From NCBI GenBank assembly GCA_963924555.1, contig OZ004581.1:9029338-9093337 (forward strand): a stretch of DNA of 64,000 nt, read 5' to 3'. The notes under the pieces were generated by a model. That model was not told the origin of the DNA and did no database searches. It saw only the letters and a list, made by a program, of their open reading frames with translations. This document shows, in pieces, positions 36,332 to 47,158 of this stretch (positions are counted from its first letter, which is position 1; each line of letters begins with the position of its first letter). The translations under genes were made by a program, and so were the position numbers. The DNA is from Crambe crambe. Lineage: Eukaryota; Porifera; Demospongiae; Poecilosclerida; Crambeidae.

Positions 36332-36673
36332 CTGAAAGAAAACATTGATACACATACTAACTAAAGGTCGTGATCATAACATAATTCAGCACTTTCTAAT
36401 CAATAGACATTCCAGACACTATCCTTATTTCCTTCCTTTATTTGGTAAAGGGTTGGCAAGTAAGAATAGGTCCCACCCGTGGGCCACATAGGCACACTGC
36501 AGTACAGCACAATCTGTACTTCAGGTGAGGAAGGAATGAGCTTCCAAGTCATTACCAGTGGTGGGTTGCATTGGTACACCCTCTATAATTGATACTCCAC
36601 AACTAAATGAGCTGGTGTCACACCCTAACCCCTAGCCCCTAGCTAGCCACCTTTTTCATGTGAATGCACTCAC

Positions 36674-36748
36674 AAAATATGGTTCAGCTCTGCTAGAAGT
36701 TGCCTTCTTCTCTGTCTCTTCATTCTCTTTATCTATTTTATCACTCAT
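36674..36748 (-). CDS. First coding exon, copy A Roc-COR gene
   Basis: ATG at 36748; 25 codons, MSDKIDKENEET...SSRAEPYF, ending TTT|GTGAGT in phase 0. It is a short charged leader without a signal peptide. Copy B has a 26-codon homologue (59434-59511). Upstream at about 36767-36774 lies TTATCAG|GTAAGA, both an acceptor and a donor, conserved in copy B. Confidence 0.65.
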
Positions 36749-37226
36749 GATGTTATTTCTTACCTGATAAAAAAATCGCACGAGGAATGATTATAGTGGA
36801 CAGTGAAGAGTGGATTCATTGCGCATGCGCATGATGAACAGAAAACAGGAGTTTGCAATTAATCAACTGAAAGTGAAAATTCGATTTAAAAGATTAACCT
36901 TTGTGAGTCCAATTAGTGATCATTTCATACTGACAAGGCTGTTATCAAAGTAATACAAGAGGCCTGGAAGCTAGACCTGTCCACATAATTATAACTAGCT
37001 AGCTTAATAAATGTACTAACTAAATGAACCAGTTGGCTATGTTCACAGTTAGCGCCATTGATTTTTAGTTCTATGGAAATTTATCTCTATAGCATCTATA
37101 TACTTCACCTGTTCCTTGACAAACCCACACCAGCAGGTAGGCCTTGTTATAAGCTAGCTAGTGATACCTAAACATCAAGTGCTTCTATAACAGTTTGGCA
37201 GCGCAGGCCGGGATGGCTTCACCTAG

Positions 37227-37396
37227 GGGGAAATAGATGGAGATCATGAAGATGAGAGAGATATGATCAGAAAGAGAATTCCACAAGTGTCTACTATGGT
37301 GTCTCCTCCTGAGAGCAGTGATGATGAAGAAGCTAAACAAAGAACATTGAGAAAAAAGACTGCAAAGGCTAAGCACGAAAGAAGCAAAATGCAACT
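37227..37396 (+). CDS. Candidate charged exon, unknown protein
   Basis: Open for 170 nt between CACCTAG and CT|GTGAGT. Encodes GEIDGDHEDERDMIRKRIPQ, then SPPESSDDEEAKQRTLRKKT and AKAKHERSKMQ. Acidic and basic clusters suggest a nuclear protein segment. It is the only plus-strand exon-like frame in this part; copy A (9027-9226) has stops. I do not recognise the protein. Confidence 0.35.
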
Positions 37397-38981
37397 GTGA
37401 GTTCATGCAACATGTTATATTTCATAATGTCATAGACTAAATTTGCTGTTTATCATCACAATTTTTAAGATTTCCATGAGAGAGGGAGGTCAATATTCAA
37501 TATCAGTTTTAGCTATTGTACTTTGGGTAACCAAACCAACTTGAATTAAGGGGGAAATGCTGTGGCCTTTACCAATTTCTTGATGATTATAATTTTTATC
37601 TGAAATGCCTCACCAAAATTCAATATTTTGCTGACTAAATTGGATGAGGGAGGTGACGATAAACAGTTCACTTGGCCTAATGATATTGTAGCCATGATAT
37701 CATCATCCTCCTAAAGAAAGTAGCTACACATACGTAGGCTGCAGTCACACAGTTGTATGGCCAACAACTCTCTTCATCAGACTACTCAGGTTGACTATGT
37801 TAGCTAGCTAGCTTTTAGTTATTGACCTAGGAAGATGATCATGGACTCCAGCCACATGGGACACAGGTTGCTTACACAAGAAAGACCACTCAGGTAACAT
37901 GTTCTAAATCTTGACTCTGAGATATATAGCAATGATGAGAAGACCCTGCGCATGATGCAACACAATCACCTCCAGAGACTGTGCTCCAAACAGAACGTCA
38001 TAAGAACTAGTTCACTCCACAATGACTGACTTACTATTATCATGGAAGCAATAGATAATCATGTATTGGATCATACTGATAATTATTAACCATTTCCAAA
38101 AAATAATCTTCCATTGGATCCAACAGAGTAGCTATTATTAATGAGTTCACTTTTAAAGGATACAATACAGAAATCAAACATGAATTTATACATGATTGCC
38201 CTGATTAAATCAGTTATGACAATTTTCAGATTGATGACACCATAATCTATTGAATCATACAATGAAATTGTAAGTGATAAAATCAATAGCAAATCATGCA
38301 ATTGATAGTTTACCAGTGTGACTATGAGAGCCTCCTAAAATGTTACCACACCATCAATGTGAATGATTCCAAATGATACAGGAAACCAAGAATTCAGTTT
38401 CATGGTCCTCCATGAGGAGTGTTGGAATGTCTGGATTGTACTGTCACGTTATATCACCCTATTATTAAGGTCTTGTCCTCTTCTCTCACCTTAAGCCCAT
38501 ATTTCCTGTTTCTATTATTAAAGTCCTGTCCTCTTCTCTCACCTGTTTCCGACTTACCTTACTATACTATGTACTATAATTGTGTAGTGTGTGCCTTATT
38601 TCATATTTCATAGCCTGTAAAAGAACTTGAGGGCACTAGTAATAGCTAGGGTAAGAACTTAGCTACATACATTCTAGATCTCCACCTGAGTCCTAGCTAC
38701 AGAGATGCTCAAAGGTGCTCCACTAGCTAGCTCAAGATGCCTGCATGTACTGTGTAATAAGGAAAACCAAGCCACATGCATCAATTCTGTGGTCGTTTCA
38801 TGTTACGCAATGATTGCCTTATCATCTGTCACTTGAACAGATTTCAGCACTGTCTGCCACTGCTTATTTGCACGGTGTGACACATATTATTACAAACTTC
38901 AGGATCAACACAATAATGAAAAATGGTGCTCCAAAAATATTGTCAGCATTGTTTTATAAGTTGATAGTTTGCAGCCCAAGG
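37397..38981. other. Non-coding part of copy B
   Basis: Aligns with 9227-11600 of copy A minus the TTAA element (empty site 38491-38494). A short direct duplication of gtcctgtcctcttctctcacc is seen at about 38470-38545. Confidence 0.5.
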
Positions 38982-39121
38982 CTATAGATATGTGGCCATG
39001 GGGTCCTCCTGTTGTGCCCTCTTCAGCTTGTAGGCTTCCATTGCTACTTTAGTGGGTTCCCAACACTTCCCTCTCATCAGTCGCTCCATCTTCCTCTCTC
39101 GTTCTCTTCAGCCAGTACTAC
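38982..39121 (-). pseudogene. slu7: SLU7-like C-terminal exon, copy B
   Basis: Homologue of 11608-11747: ERERKMERL, then AMEAYKLKRAQQEDPMATYL, then TAG, with the same upstream 1-nt frameshift. The frameshift therefore predates the segmental duplication. Confidence 0.55.
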
Positions 39122-42100
39122 CTGGGGGGAGGGGAATAGATCAGGTGACCTCATTATTCTATCAAAGCTGAATCATGGTACAGTAAACTCCCCAATGTGT
39201 ACTCCCTTAATTAAACCCAAACCTGTCTTGAAACAGCCTGACATAGGACCATAATTATTACTATGAACTGCCATAATCAGAGGGAGAACATATGTCACTG
39301 AGTGACTGAAACCAGGGGGAAATGATCATGGCACAGTACAACACTTCAATACGTTTCATTTTTGTTATTAATTTTGTTTGGAGGGAAAGCGTATCACTAC
39401 ATGTACAGCTGTTTTCATAACAAAGGAGTCCAGGGAAACCCATCATGTGTTACCCACATTCACATTCCCCACATCAAATATCACTTTTTGAAATCTCATT
39501 TGCCTAACAAATTAGAAATGACCTTTCAATTTAGTGTGACCTGATAACTGTAGGACATAGGACAGCTTTTACGATTCCTTACTTGGCAGGCCACAGCTCA
39601 GCATGCAACTCATGATCTTCTAACATGGTCTCTCGTGTCTGTCATGTTAGTCATTATATGACATGTCATTGTACACCTGTCTACACTAATACCTTCACCT
39701 GACTATCTCCCTCCTTTGCTCAGCATGTGGATCTTTTGGTTTTCCTCCCTTGGTCCGTGTATGGGTGTTTCCCCCTAGGGGTGCAGACAATACACCACTT
39801 TAGTACCAGTCCAGTAACCACCAATTAATTCTTAACATAACTCATCAAAGAAATGGTCAGAATTGGTGGGAGCAGGCTAGCATTTCCAAAAGAGAAGTTT
39901 AATTGTTTGCACACACTGACAGGTGCAGCTAGTATGATAAGGTACACATGTACTGTATAAATAAAAGTTGAGCTTTGAGGTTGACCATCATGAGCTTGCT
40001 ACATGCTCCCTTCACAGTACAGAATGAGAGTTGCCATTACCTATGCTTTGATTGATACAGAGCATGAGTCTATTCCCACTTGTATTATTAGATGCATCAA
40101 ACAGGTGCAAGTCACATGACCATATCAGTGGGATAATTACAAACCAGATGCAAGTCACATGACCATATCAGTGGGATAATTACAAACCAGATGCAAGTCA
40201 CATGATCATATCAGTGGGATAATTACAAACCAGATCACAGACTGGACCTATAGCCATGGTGAGTGGATGGTAAACAACAATGAGTCATTGTTGACCTGTT
40301 ATTCAAGTTTTGTGAAGTGGGAATGTGGGTCCTCTCTCCTAACACATGCCTCTCAGAGAAATAAGTTTACATTTTATGTGAAAATGAAAACAATTGAGAG
40401 CAATAATCACTACAGGATAACTTTAGTGCTTGTCCAACTGGTATTTTAACCCTAGCAGTTTGCAAGTTGGTTGCATGAGACAGTGGATTGTGTGTGTGTG
40501 GGTTGCAACTAGTAAACAATTCACCTCCAGAATTTGTATAAATAAAATAGTAGAGCACATGGTCTATTTCCTATACCAAAGAAAGATCCTCAGGTACATA
40601 TCTTAAGATTACACTGTGCAATACAACACTGTTTCCTCCAGTATACTAAATGCAGGGAGGGCCACCCTGTTGGGATATAGAACTTCAAAGAAAGTGGGCT
40701 GGGTCTATGGCACTAATTGAATTATATTCTCATGAATATACTTAAGCACCCTGTTTGAAAGTACAGCTAGGGGAGACTGCACAGGTAACTGTACGTGTGC
40801 TAAACTTACATATTTTAGTGGACGCAATAATAATAGGTAACCAAAGAGAGTCACGTTCTACTATCTAAGAATCCACCAATGTGGCAGCTTACAGACAAGG
40901 ACTATGTTTGTGGGTTACGTGAGGTAGTACGTGATAGGAAACAGGAAATAGCCTTTCTGATTTCTGATGCTACCGGACTCCATTAGCAGGAGTGGTCCCT
41001 CACTTTCCAGGAGCTAGCCATGGGTCGGGAGATTAATGGGACTGAAACTTAGTGTTGATCGGATTGGGTTCTCCCCTGATGGCATAAAAGCCTCTAGACC
41101 AGCAAACAGGAGTATTTCACAGTTTTATGTGAAATAGGTTCCATCAGGTAATTGGTCCTAGCCAGTAGAGTGGCGGACAAATGCATTTCCAAAAGTCACT
41201 TTTTTCTCAAACACATACACACACTCCACTGAGTACGGTAACCCTTGTGCATGTCCACTGGATCTGTTGTTTTCTTACCACTATTAACAACTTAGGCAAT
41301 GTTCTGTACTGTGAAGGGAGCTTGTAGCAAGCTCATAATGGTCAACCTCAAAGCTCAAGTTTTATTTGAGAGAAAAGGTACTGTACATGTGTGAGAAAGA
41401 TCACCTTATCATGTGAGCTAGCTAGCTGCACTTGTGTGCTAACAAATAAGATAGTGTGTAAACAGGTCAACAAGGACTCTGCAATTTCTCATTGTTGTTC
41501 ATCCACTCTCTCTGCTGGTATTTGAAATTAGGTTAAAAATTAGTGAATGATGAAGGTGCCAGGTGAATGTAAGACCACACACACTGACAGAACTTGCATA
41601 CTCCATGCATATGCATAACAACTGGTCAACAATGACTCAGTCAGAAATGGTAAGCCATTGTTGCCCATGGACATTGGCTTTCACTTTAATTAATAGTGTA
41701 CAAATTCCAACAGTTATTTTTAAAGAAACTTATGACCATAGGGATTAGAGATTTTAGCTTATATGGTCAGTCTTCTTGCTGCTAATAATGGCAGGGGCAT
41801 GTCACATGACTTATTCTACAGAGTTCCCATAGTATAAAAAAGAATGCACAGAGGGGACGGTCCAGATTTGATGGATGTCCATGCAACCTTTGTGGACACT
41901 ATTTGGATCAGCAAACTGTGACCTGCCAATGGACAATGCACTCAAGCAGTTGCATTGAAGTCTGAGGTACCTAGTACACTAAGGTGTGCATTATTTAAGG
42001 TTTGTTCCACTGTGTTATGAACAAACAGACACACACATACACACAGTAGCACCTGGAGATATTCAGTACCTCCATTAACACTCCACGATGCTCTGTTTGG

Positions 42101-42670
42101 TGGGGTCAGCAAGAGGGTGGATGTCATTGCCATGCTCGTTTGGAAACACTAGTGGGAGAAGGGAGGGGTAAGAGGGAGGGGCAGGAAGGAAAAGGGGAGG
42201 GACAGGAGAGGGATTGAGAGATGAAACCCCATATATAGTAGTAGGTTATCTCGACTTCATTACATTAATAATAGTACATACTTTTGAGTCCATCTTTGAT
42301 TTCACCTGAGGTCCTCACAAAAGTTATCACCAGCAAACTCCAACCTGCACACAATAGATGTCTAAGCACTAAGCAGGCACTATGAGCCAGTGCTGGAAAC
42401 CTCCTAGAGCCCGGGCTAGGAACTCACAGGAGGACTGAGCACCCGAAGTCCCACCTGGACCACAACTGATATTGGAGAGAGAGCCAGTTTGATTTGACAC
42501 CCTGGAAATTCCAGGTACCCATTTTCAGCTGGGTGGACTGGTGGCATGGTGTTAGGTGGATATTCACAGCAAATCAATACTGGTGAAAAGGAGGATGGAT
42601 AAACACCATATGTCACTGGTGGGACTCGAAGAGTGCATGCCAATGACTCCACACATACATACATACATAC
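39122..42670. other. Non-coding part of copy B
   Basis: Block-wise match to 11748-17826 of copy A with a deletion corresponding to A 15540-16800 and a shrunken GA-rich tract. No supported gene. Confidence 0.5.
40106..40236. repeat. 43-bp tandem triplication specific to copy B
   Basis: TGCAAGTCACATGAYCATAT... occurs three times at 43-bp spacing (40106, 40149, 40192); copy A has one copy near 13112-13160. Confidence 0.9.
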
Positions 42671-42878
42671 CTTGATGGAGGTCTCAGAGAGTTTTCCTTC
42701 CATGAGTTCAGATTGGAGTCTATCTGCTTTGAGTTGCCTCTTGGCCATCTCCATCTTGGCATACTCCTCCACCACAGCCTGGTGAATGTACCCGTTCCAA
42801 CGATCCCTCTTCCCGTTGTTAGGGTGCAAGTACTCATCGGGCTTGATGTCCTCAACCATGAACCACTTCATGAGGCCT
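42671..42878 (-). CDS. slu7: SLU7-like KRDRWNGY exon, copy B
   Basis: Open exon between a TTTGTAG acceptor and AAG|GTATGT. Encodes GLMKWFMVEDIKPDEYLHP, KRDRWNGYIHQAVVEEYAKM, AKRQLKADRLQSELMEGKLS and ETSIK. SLU7 proteins carry KRDRWNGYxxxxxxxxVEEYAK...LQEELxxGKL at this place. Unlike copy A there is no stop here, but the preceding and following SLU7 exons are missing or broken nearby, so it is probably a relic. Confidence 0.6.
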
Positions 42879-44107
42879 CTACAAACATGCATACAGCATA
42901 AATAATTAAGATCATGTTGCCTTGCTTGCCAGTTGGAACAGACACACTAGAAGTGTCCTAATGGAGTTGCAATTCATCAGATAGTTAATCTTCTAATTCA
43001 GCGATTAAAAGAATTTGTATTTGCTATGCATGATGACTATCATATCATAGGTCCATATGGGGCTAAGGTGGGTCCACTTATAAATAATGCCTTTTGTTTT
43101 CTGTTGCCATGGTGCTTAGGACTGTATCTCAAAATCCCCAGTGTCCACTGTAACAGGTAAGGGGTCATCATTGGCAGGACTTACATCCACCTTTAGGAAT
43201 AGCCCTGCTTTACCTTACATGGACCGATAATTATGAGTTCCATTGTAACTTGATGATATGTATGCATGTTGCTACAGAGTGTCTCTATCGGTATTTTGAG
43301 AGACCCTCCTTCAGCCATAATTGATCAGTGCAACCCTTACATGAATTTGTTCAAGTTGGAGAGTACCAGCACTCCTGGGCCACAACACTTGCTGCTCCAT
43401 GAACCTTACATAGTGTGGCTAGAGTTCGAAAAAAAGAATTTTACAGTCAAAGCTGGAATCAACAGTACAGTGAACCTCTGAATCTTGGGACCCATCCTTT
43501 CATCCTTAGTATAGAGAGGTTGTCCTCTTTTGGAAGTTATTTTGTATAGAGTGTATAATCATAGAAAGGATGGAGAGGTTTGTCCTCTTTCAGACTGTCC
43601 TTTATTCGGAGGTTCCACTGAAGGCAACCAAATCCTTATACTTCTGTAATGCACTTCACTCAACAAAGTATTACGAATTAATTACTTCTTTAAAGAATAC
43701 TTCAGATTACTCTAAGTATGAAACCTGTATTAAAAGACCACCCAACACCTCTCTTTAAAGACCACTAGGTTATGTCCCAACATTGATTTTGACCTCTATA
43801 AAGAGACCACCTCCATTAAAAGACTTTTAGTGGTTGTTATAGACAGGTTGCACTGTATCAGTATGTCTGATTGCTGGAGCTCTCATTGATTTATACCCTG
43901 TGACTCAGTGTTATATATGTCCCTATAGTGCTTGTACCATTGATTTTGACCTCTGTAAAGAGACCACCTCTATTAAGAGACCACCTTTTAGTGGTTGCTA
44001 TAGACACTGTATCAGTATGTCTGATTGCTGGAGCTATCATTGATTTATACCCTGTGACTCAGTGTTATTAATAATACATCTTGGCGAGAACCTTATCGAT
44101 CACTCAC
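42879..44107. other. Spacer with dispersed-repeat fragments
   Basis: 43466-43620 matches 18397-18540. 43470-44020 holds degenerate repeats with cagtgaacct, GAGACCACC and TGGTTGYTATAGACA motifs, including a direct duplication (about 43770-43910 and 43925-44065). No gene. Confidence 0.45.
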
Positions 44108-44961
44108 CTCGTACTTGGAAAGTGCATCTTTGAATTTGCTGAATTCCTCTTCGGAGGAGGGGTCCATGGCCTCAATCCCCCCCTTGTTCCCCCCAAACAC
44201 CCCAAAGGTCTCCATGGCTATTCTCAGGTCTGACTCATGTTGCAGCTTCTCTTTCTTCTCTTTTTCCTCCTGCTGACTCAGCACTGGAGTGGTTTCCTTG
44301 GCAATCTCTGCCTCCAGCTCAGCTGCTCTTCTCTTGGCCTTCTTCTCTGCTATTCGATCCTCTTTTGTCTTGGTGGGTTTCACTAAGAGAGAGAGAGAGA
44401 GAGGGAGGGAGGGAGGGAGGGAGAGAGAGATTCAACACTATGCATACTATTATCACATCCTAACCTTTTTGTTGGTCTGGGACTGGTTCCTTCACTTCCT
44501 GTGTAAGAGGAAGTAAAAATAACATCAGACATGGAACGTCTCATGCACTGCACTCACAGCTAAGTCCAAGTCTTCATCTTCCCCCTCCCACTGCTCCCCC
44601 TCTCCTACAAAGCCTTTCTCCACATCAAAGTCATCAGCATCTGAAAATGCCACATAAAACGTAACTCAAGCTGACCAATCAGAACCCTCACTGCTGATAT
44701 CACCAACCATTCAGTAAACTGAGGGGGCTTTATTTGCAAGACTATGACTAGGGCCAACCCTCTGGTCCACACTGTAATCCACCCTTTATTTAAAACAGTT
44801 GGGAGATTGAAGATACTTATATATTATGTAGCAAACCCATTCACACATGACATGTTAGCGGCAAACTAGTTGGCTGGAGATTAGCTAGGAGGCAGCTGAT
44901 GTCTAAGGTGAGTACTAAAAATAGATCAGTATTGTCACTTACCCCAGGAGTCTTCTGACAT
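44108..44961 (-). CDS. eif3j: eIF3 subunit J, 5' half only
   Basis: Four exons with a closed frame of 137 codons: 44943-44961 (MSEDSW), 44558-44640 (DADDFDVEKGFVGEGEQWEG, EDEDLDLA), 44465-44498 (EVKEPVPDQQK) and 44108-44382. The last contains RIAEKKAKRRAAELEAE, ESDLRIAMETFGV, GIEAMDPSSEEEFSKF and LSKYE. The acidic W-rich N-terminus, Lys-rich helix and ESDLxxAxETFGV...GIxxMxPSSxEEF are hallmarks of eIF3J, the loosely bound eIF3 subunit that acts in 40S/mRNA-channel binding. The final donor TACGAG|GTGAGT is intact, yet the C-terminal exons (about 90-110 residues in the family) are not found before 42878. The gene is thus truncated or its end lies outside the expected place. No copy in segment A. 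Confidence 0.7.
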
Positions 44962-45089
44962 CTCTGTAGCCAAGCTAGGTTGTGGTTTTATCAATCGGTA
45001 AAGGACGCCGATTCTTATTTGGCGCGCGCGCATATAAACCATAATAATGAATCATTATGTAGCTACAGATTAATAGAACTGTTGATGCC

Positions 45090-45173
45090 ATGGCCAGTCT
45101 GAGACCAAGCAGTGGGGTCCTCTTGCTAGGAGTACGCTATCTTCCTCTCTCGCTCCTCCTCTACCAGTGGTGC
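45090..45173 (-). pseudogene. slu7: Third SLU7-like C-terminal exon fragment
   Basis: After TCCCTCAG the minus strand reads APLVEEERERKIAYS, then a stop, followed by remains of the QEDP motif. Here the EEERERK part is in frame, unlike in 11608-11747 and 38982-39121. It lies about 130 bp upstream of the eIF3J start on the same strand. Confidence 0.45.
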
Positions 45174-45498
45174 CTGAGGGAGAGGAACACATACAATTTG
45201 AACAAGATGGAACCTCTGATTAAAAATGAACTCGCTGAAATGGAACTTCTGGAGGTTGTTAAGAGGCATACCCATTATACGTAAATTATCCACCACACCA
45301 GTCAGACATCATATACCAAATATCAAGTACCATACAGTACTTTTGTTCAATATATACTAGATGCGATATCTTTTGCGGTTGATCAAAGGATCTCTAATTT
45401 CTAATTTCTGGAGGTTGTTGAGAGGCATACCCATTATACATTATTTACCCACCACATCACTCACACATCATATGTCTTCCACCTCCTTCTCCCAAATA

Positions 45499-45782
45499 TC
45501 AGTACCAACCTACCACACTGTACTTTTGTTCGATACTAGATGCAATATCTTTGCGATTGACCAAAGGGTCTCTGAGGGCTGTGCAGAGACTGCTCCAAGA
45601 TGGTGGCTGACTTCCCTTCATCTTCAGCCACTGTTTGATGAGTTCCCTCATGCATCCATTGATGTTATTGGGGTTGTCAACTCCTATCTTCTCAACTTCA
45701 GCATCTGATAGTCCTAGGACGACTCCAAGGTCCTCCCATTCCTTTACTATGTCAATCAATGCTGTCCTCACATTGCGATAGG
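45499..45782 (-). CDS. C-terminal death domain exon (copy B)
   Basis: Acceptor CTGTATGCAG, entry phase 1, 94 codons including stop. Contains VRTALIDIVKEWEDLGVVLG, then LSDAEVEKIGVDNPNN, then MRELIKQWLKM, then PSWSSLCTALRDPLVNRKDI and ASSIEQKY. This is a canonical death domain: W..LG..LGL.......I.......C...L..WL.......W..L..AL......IA..IE. Typical role: homotypic recruitment in innate-immune or apoptotic signalling. A partial duplicate of its 3' end lies at about 45340-45395. Confidence 0.75.
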
Positions 45783-47105
45783 CTGCATACAGGCAAACAC
45801 CCAATGGCATGACTCACAGCTATGTTGCTAGGTAGCTCACTGGGTATAACTATACATGTGCATGAGATATACTAGCCACTCACTCAAGGTGTCATCTTTA
45901 ACTTGACTTGCTTCAACTGATTTTCTCATTGGTTCACTCTATAGACATACACAATGGAGGTTGTCTTTAAATCATAAAAGATGATGTTCTTTAACTTACA
46001 TCAGGAGCACTGCTTGTTCCTAGTGGTTGAGGTTTGTTGGTCAAAGATGGTGTGGACCGAGAAGGTGCTGGACTGCTACCAGGTTGAAGATGAGGTGCAC
46101 TTTGCAACTGATTCAATGCTGAGATGAAAACATTATATTAATAACTACCATCAGTGACAGGTCAGGGAATTTGTGAATACACACCATTAGAGGTATCGGA
46201 TCTCTGGATCTTTCACTTTCTGTCCTCAATGACAATTTGCATGCTATTTACAATATCTAGTCACACAACCCATCCATACCATGTAACACTGGATGGGCCC
46301 CCACTTCAGGAAGCTATAATAACATTAGCATAATTTTTTGAGGACAAACATTTTTGAGCACAATGGTAGCTACCCTCAGTCATCATGTTATAGCTCTGGG
46401 CCACGATATAAATATTGTGACTATGACCATTATTCATTGTGCTAGTAATCTACCCTAACACATGCTCTGATCCAATAATTACCTGCATGAGCAAATTGTG
46501 AGGATTGATGGTGTCTACTAGACTCTGTCAAAGGTTGTTTGTCTATTAAAGATCGTTTGCCTATCAGAGAATACCAATATAAGATTTATGTGAAAATCAT
46601 AATGCTCTGTACTGTAGGTAAAGGAAACTGTTAAGACAAAAATTACAAGCTATATTCAACTTTGGGATCAATAATATTGAACTAAGTTATAATCATTTGA
46701 AAGATGATTAACCAAATTCCATTTCTGCTCCAAGCAGAATTGATATACTGTCTATGCATAAATAGCTAAACAAGTAGCTATCAACATTGTCAGTGACACA
46801 AAATTAAATAGTTAGGGAGATGCAAAAACTCATTTGCCAACATAAAATCAATGTCCCTCTAGGACTAAAATTTTGCTCCCTCCTTGCCATAATGATAATG
46901 GGGGTAAAGAGAATGGTCTCCTCCCATTTGCCACAAAATAAGAAAGTCCATAACCACTCAATCCCTCTGAGGTGGTAAAACATGCAAGTATGAATTTCGG
47001 ACAAACAGCTGCTAGATCAAGACTAGTGATCTCATATAACTCACACCATCCCATAAAAAAGTTACAGGAAGTGTTAGGTACCACCGAGGGAGGGAGGGAG
47101 GGAGG

Positions 47106-47158
<53 letters not shown>

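Larger units (their letters stand above)
8870..36840. repeat. Tandem segmental duplication, copy A
   Basis: From the motif caattaatcaactgaaagtg (about 8882 and 36857) onward, copies A and B share landmarks in the same order. These are the block at 9300/37500, SLU7-like exons (11608/38982 and 17827/42671), the block at 14200-15480/40560-41830, the GTPase exon (25510/48975), the microexon array (27650/51141) and the gene start (36748/59511). Differences include small-element insertions in A, local tandem expansions in B, and a rearranged block (A 18540-24200 versus B 43620-45880). Confidence 0.85.

Noticed and set aside
42671-44382. eIF3J-SLU7 fusion gene
   Set aside because: Exit phase of the last eIF3J exon (0) does not fit the entry phase of the SLU7-like exon at its acceptor. 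Both look like relics.
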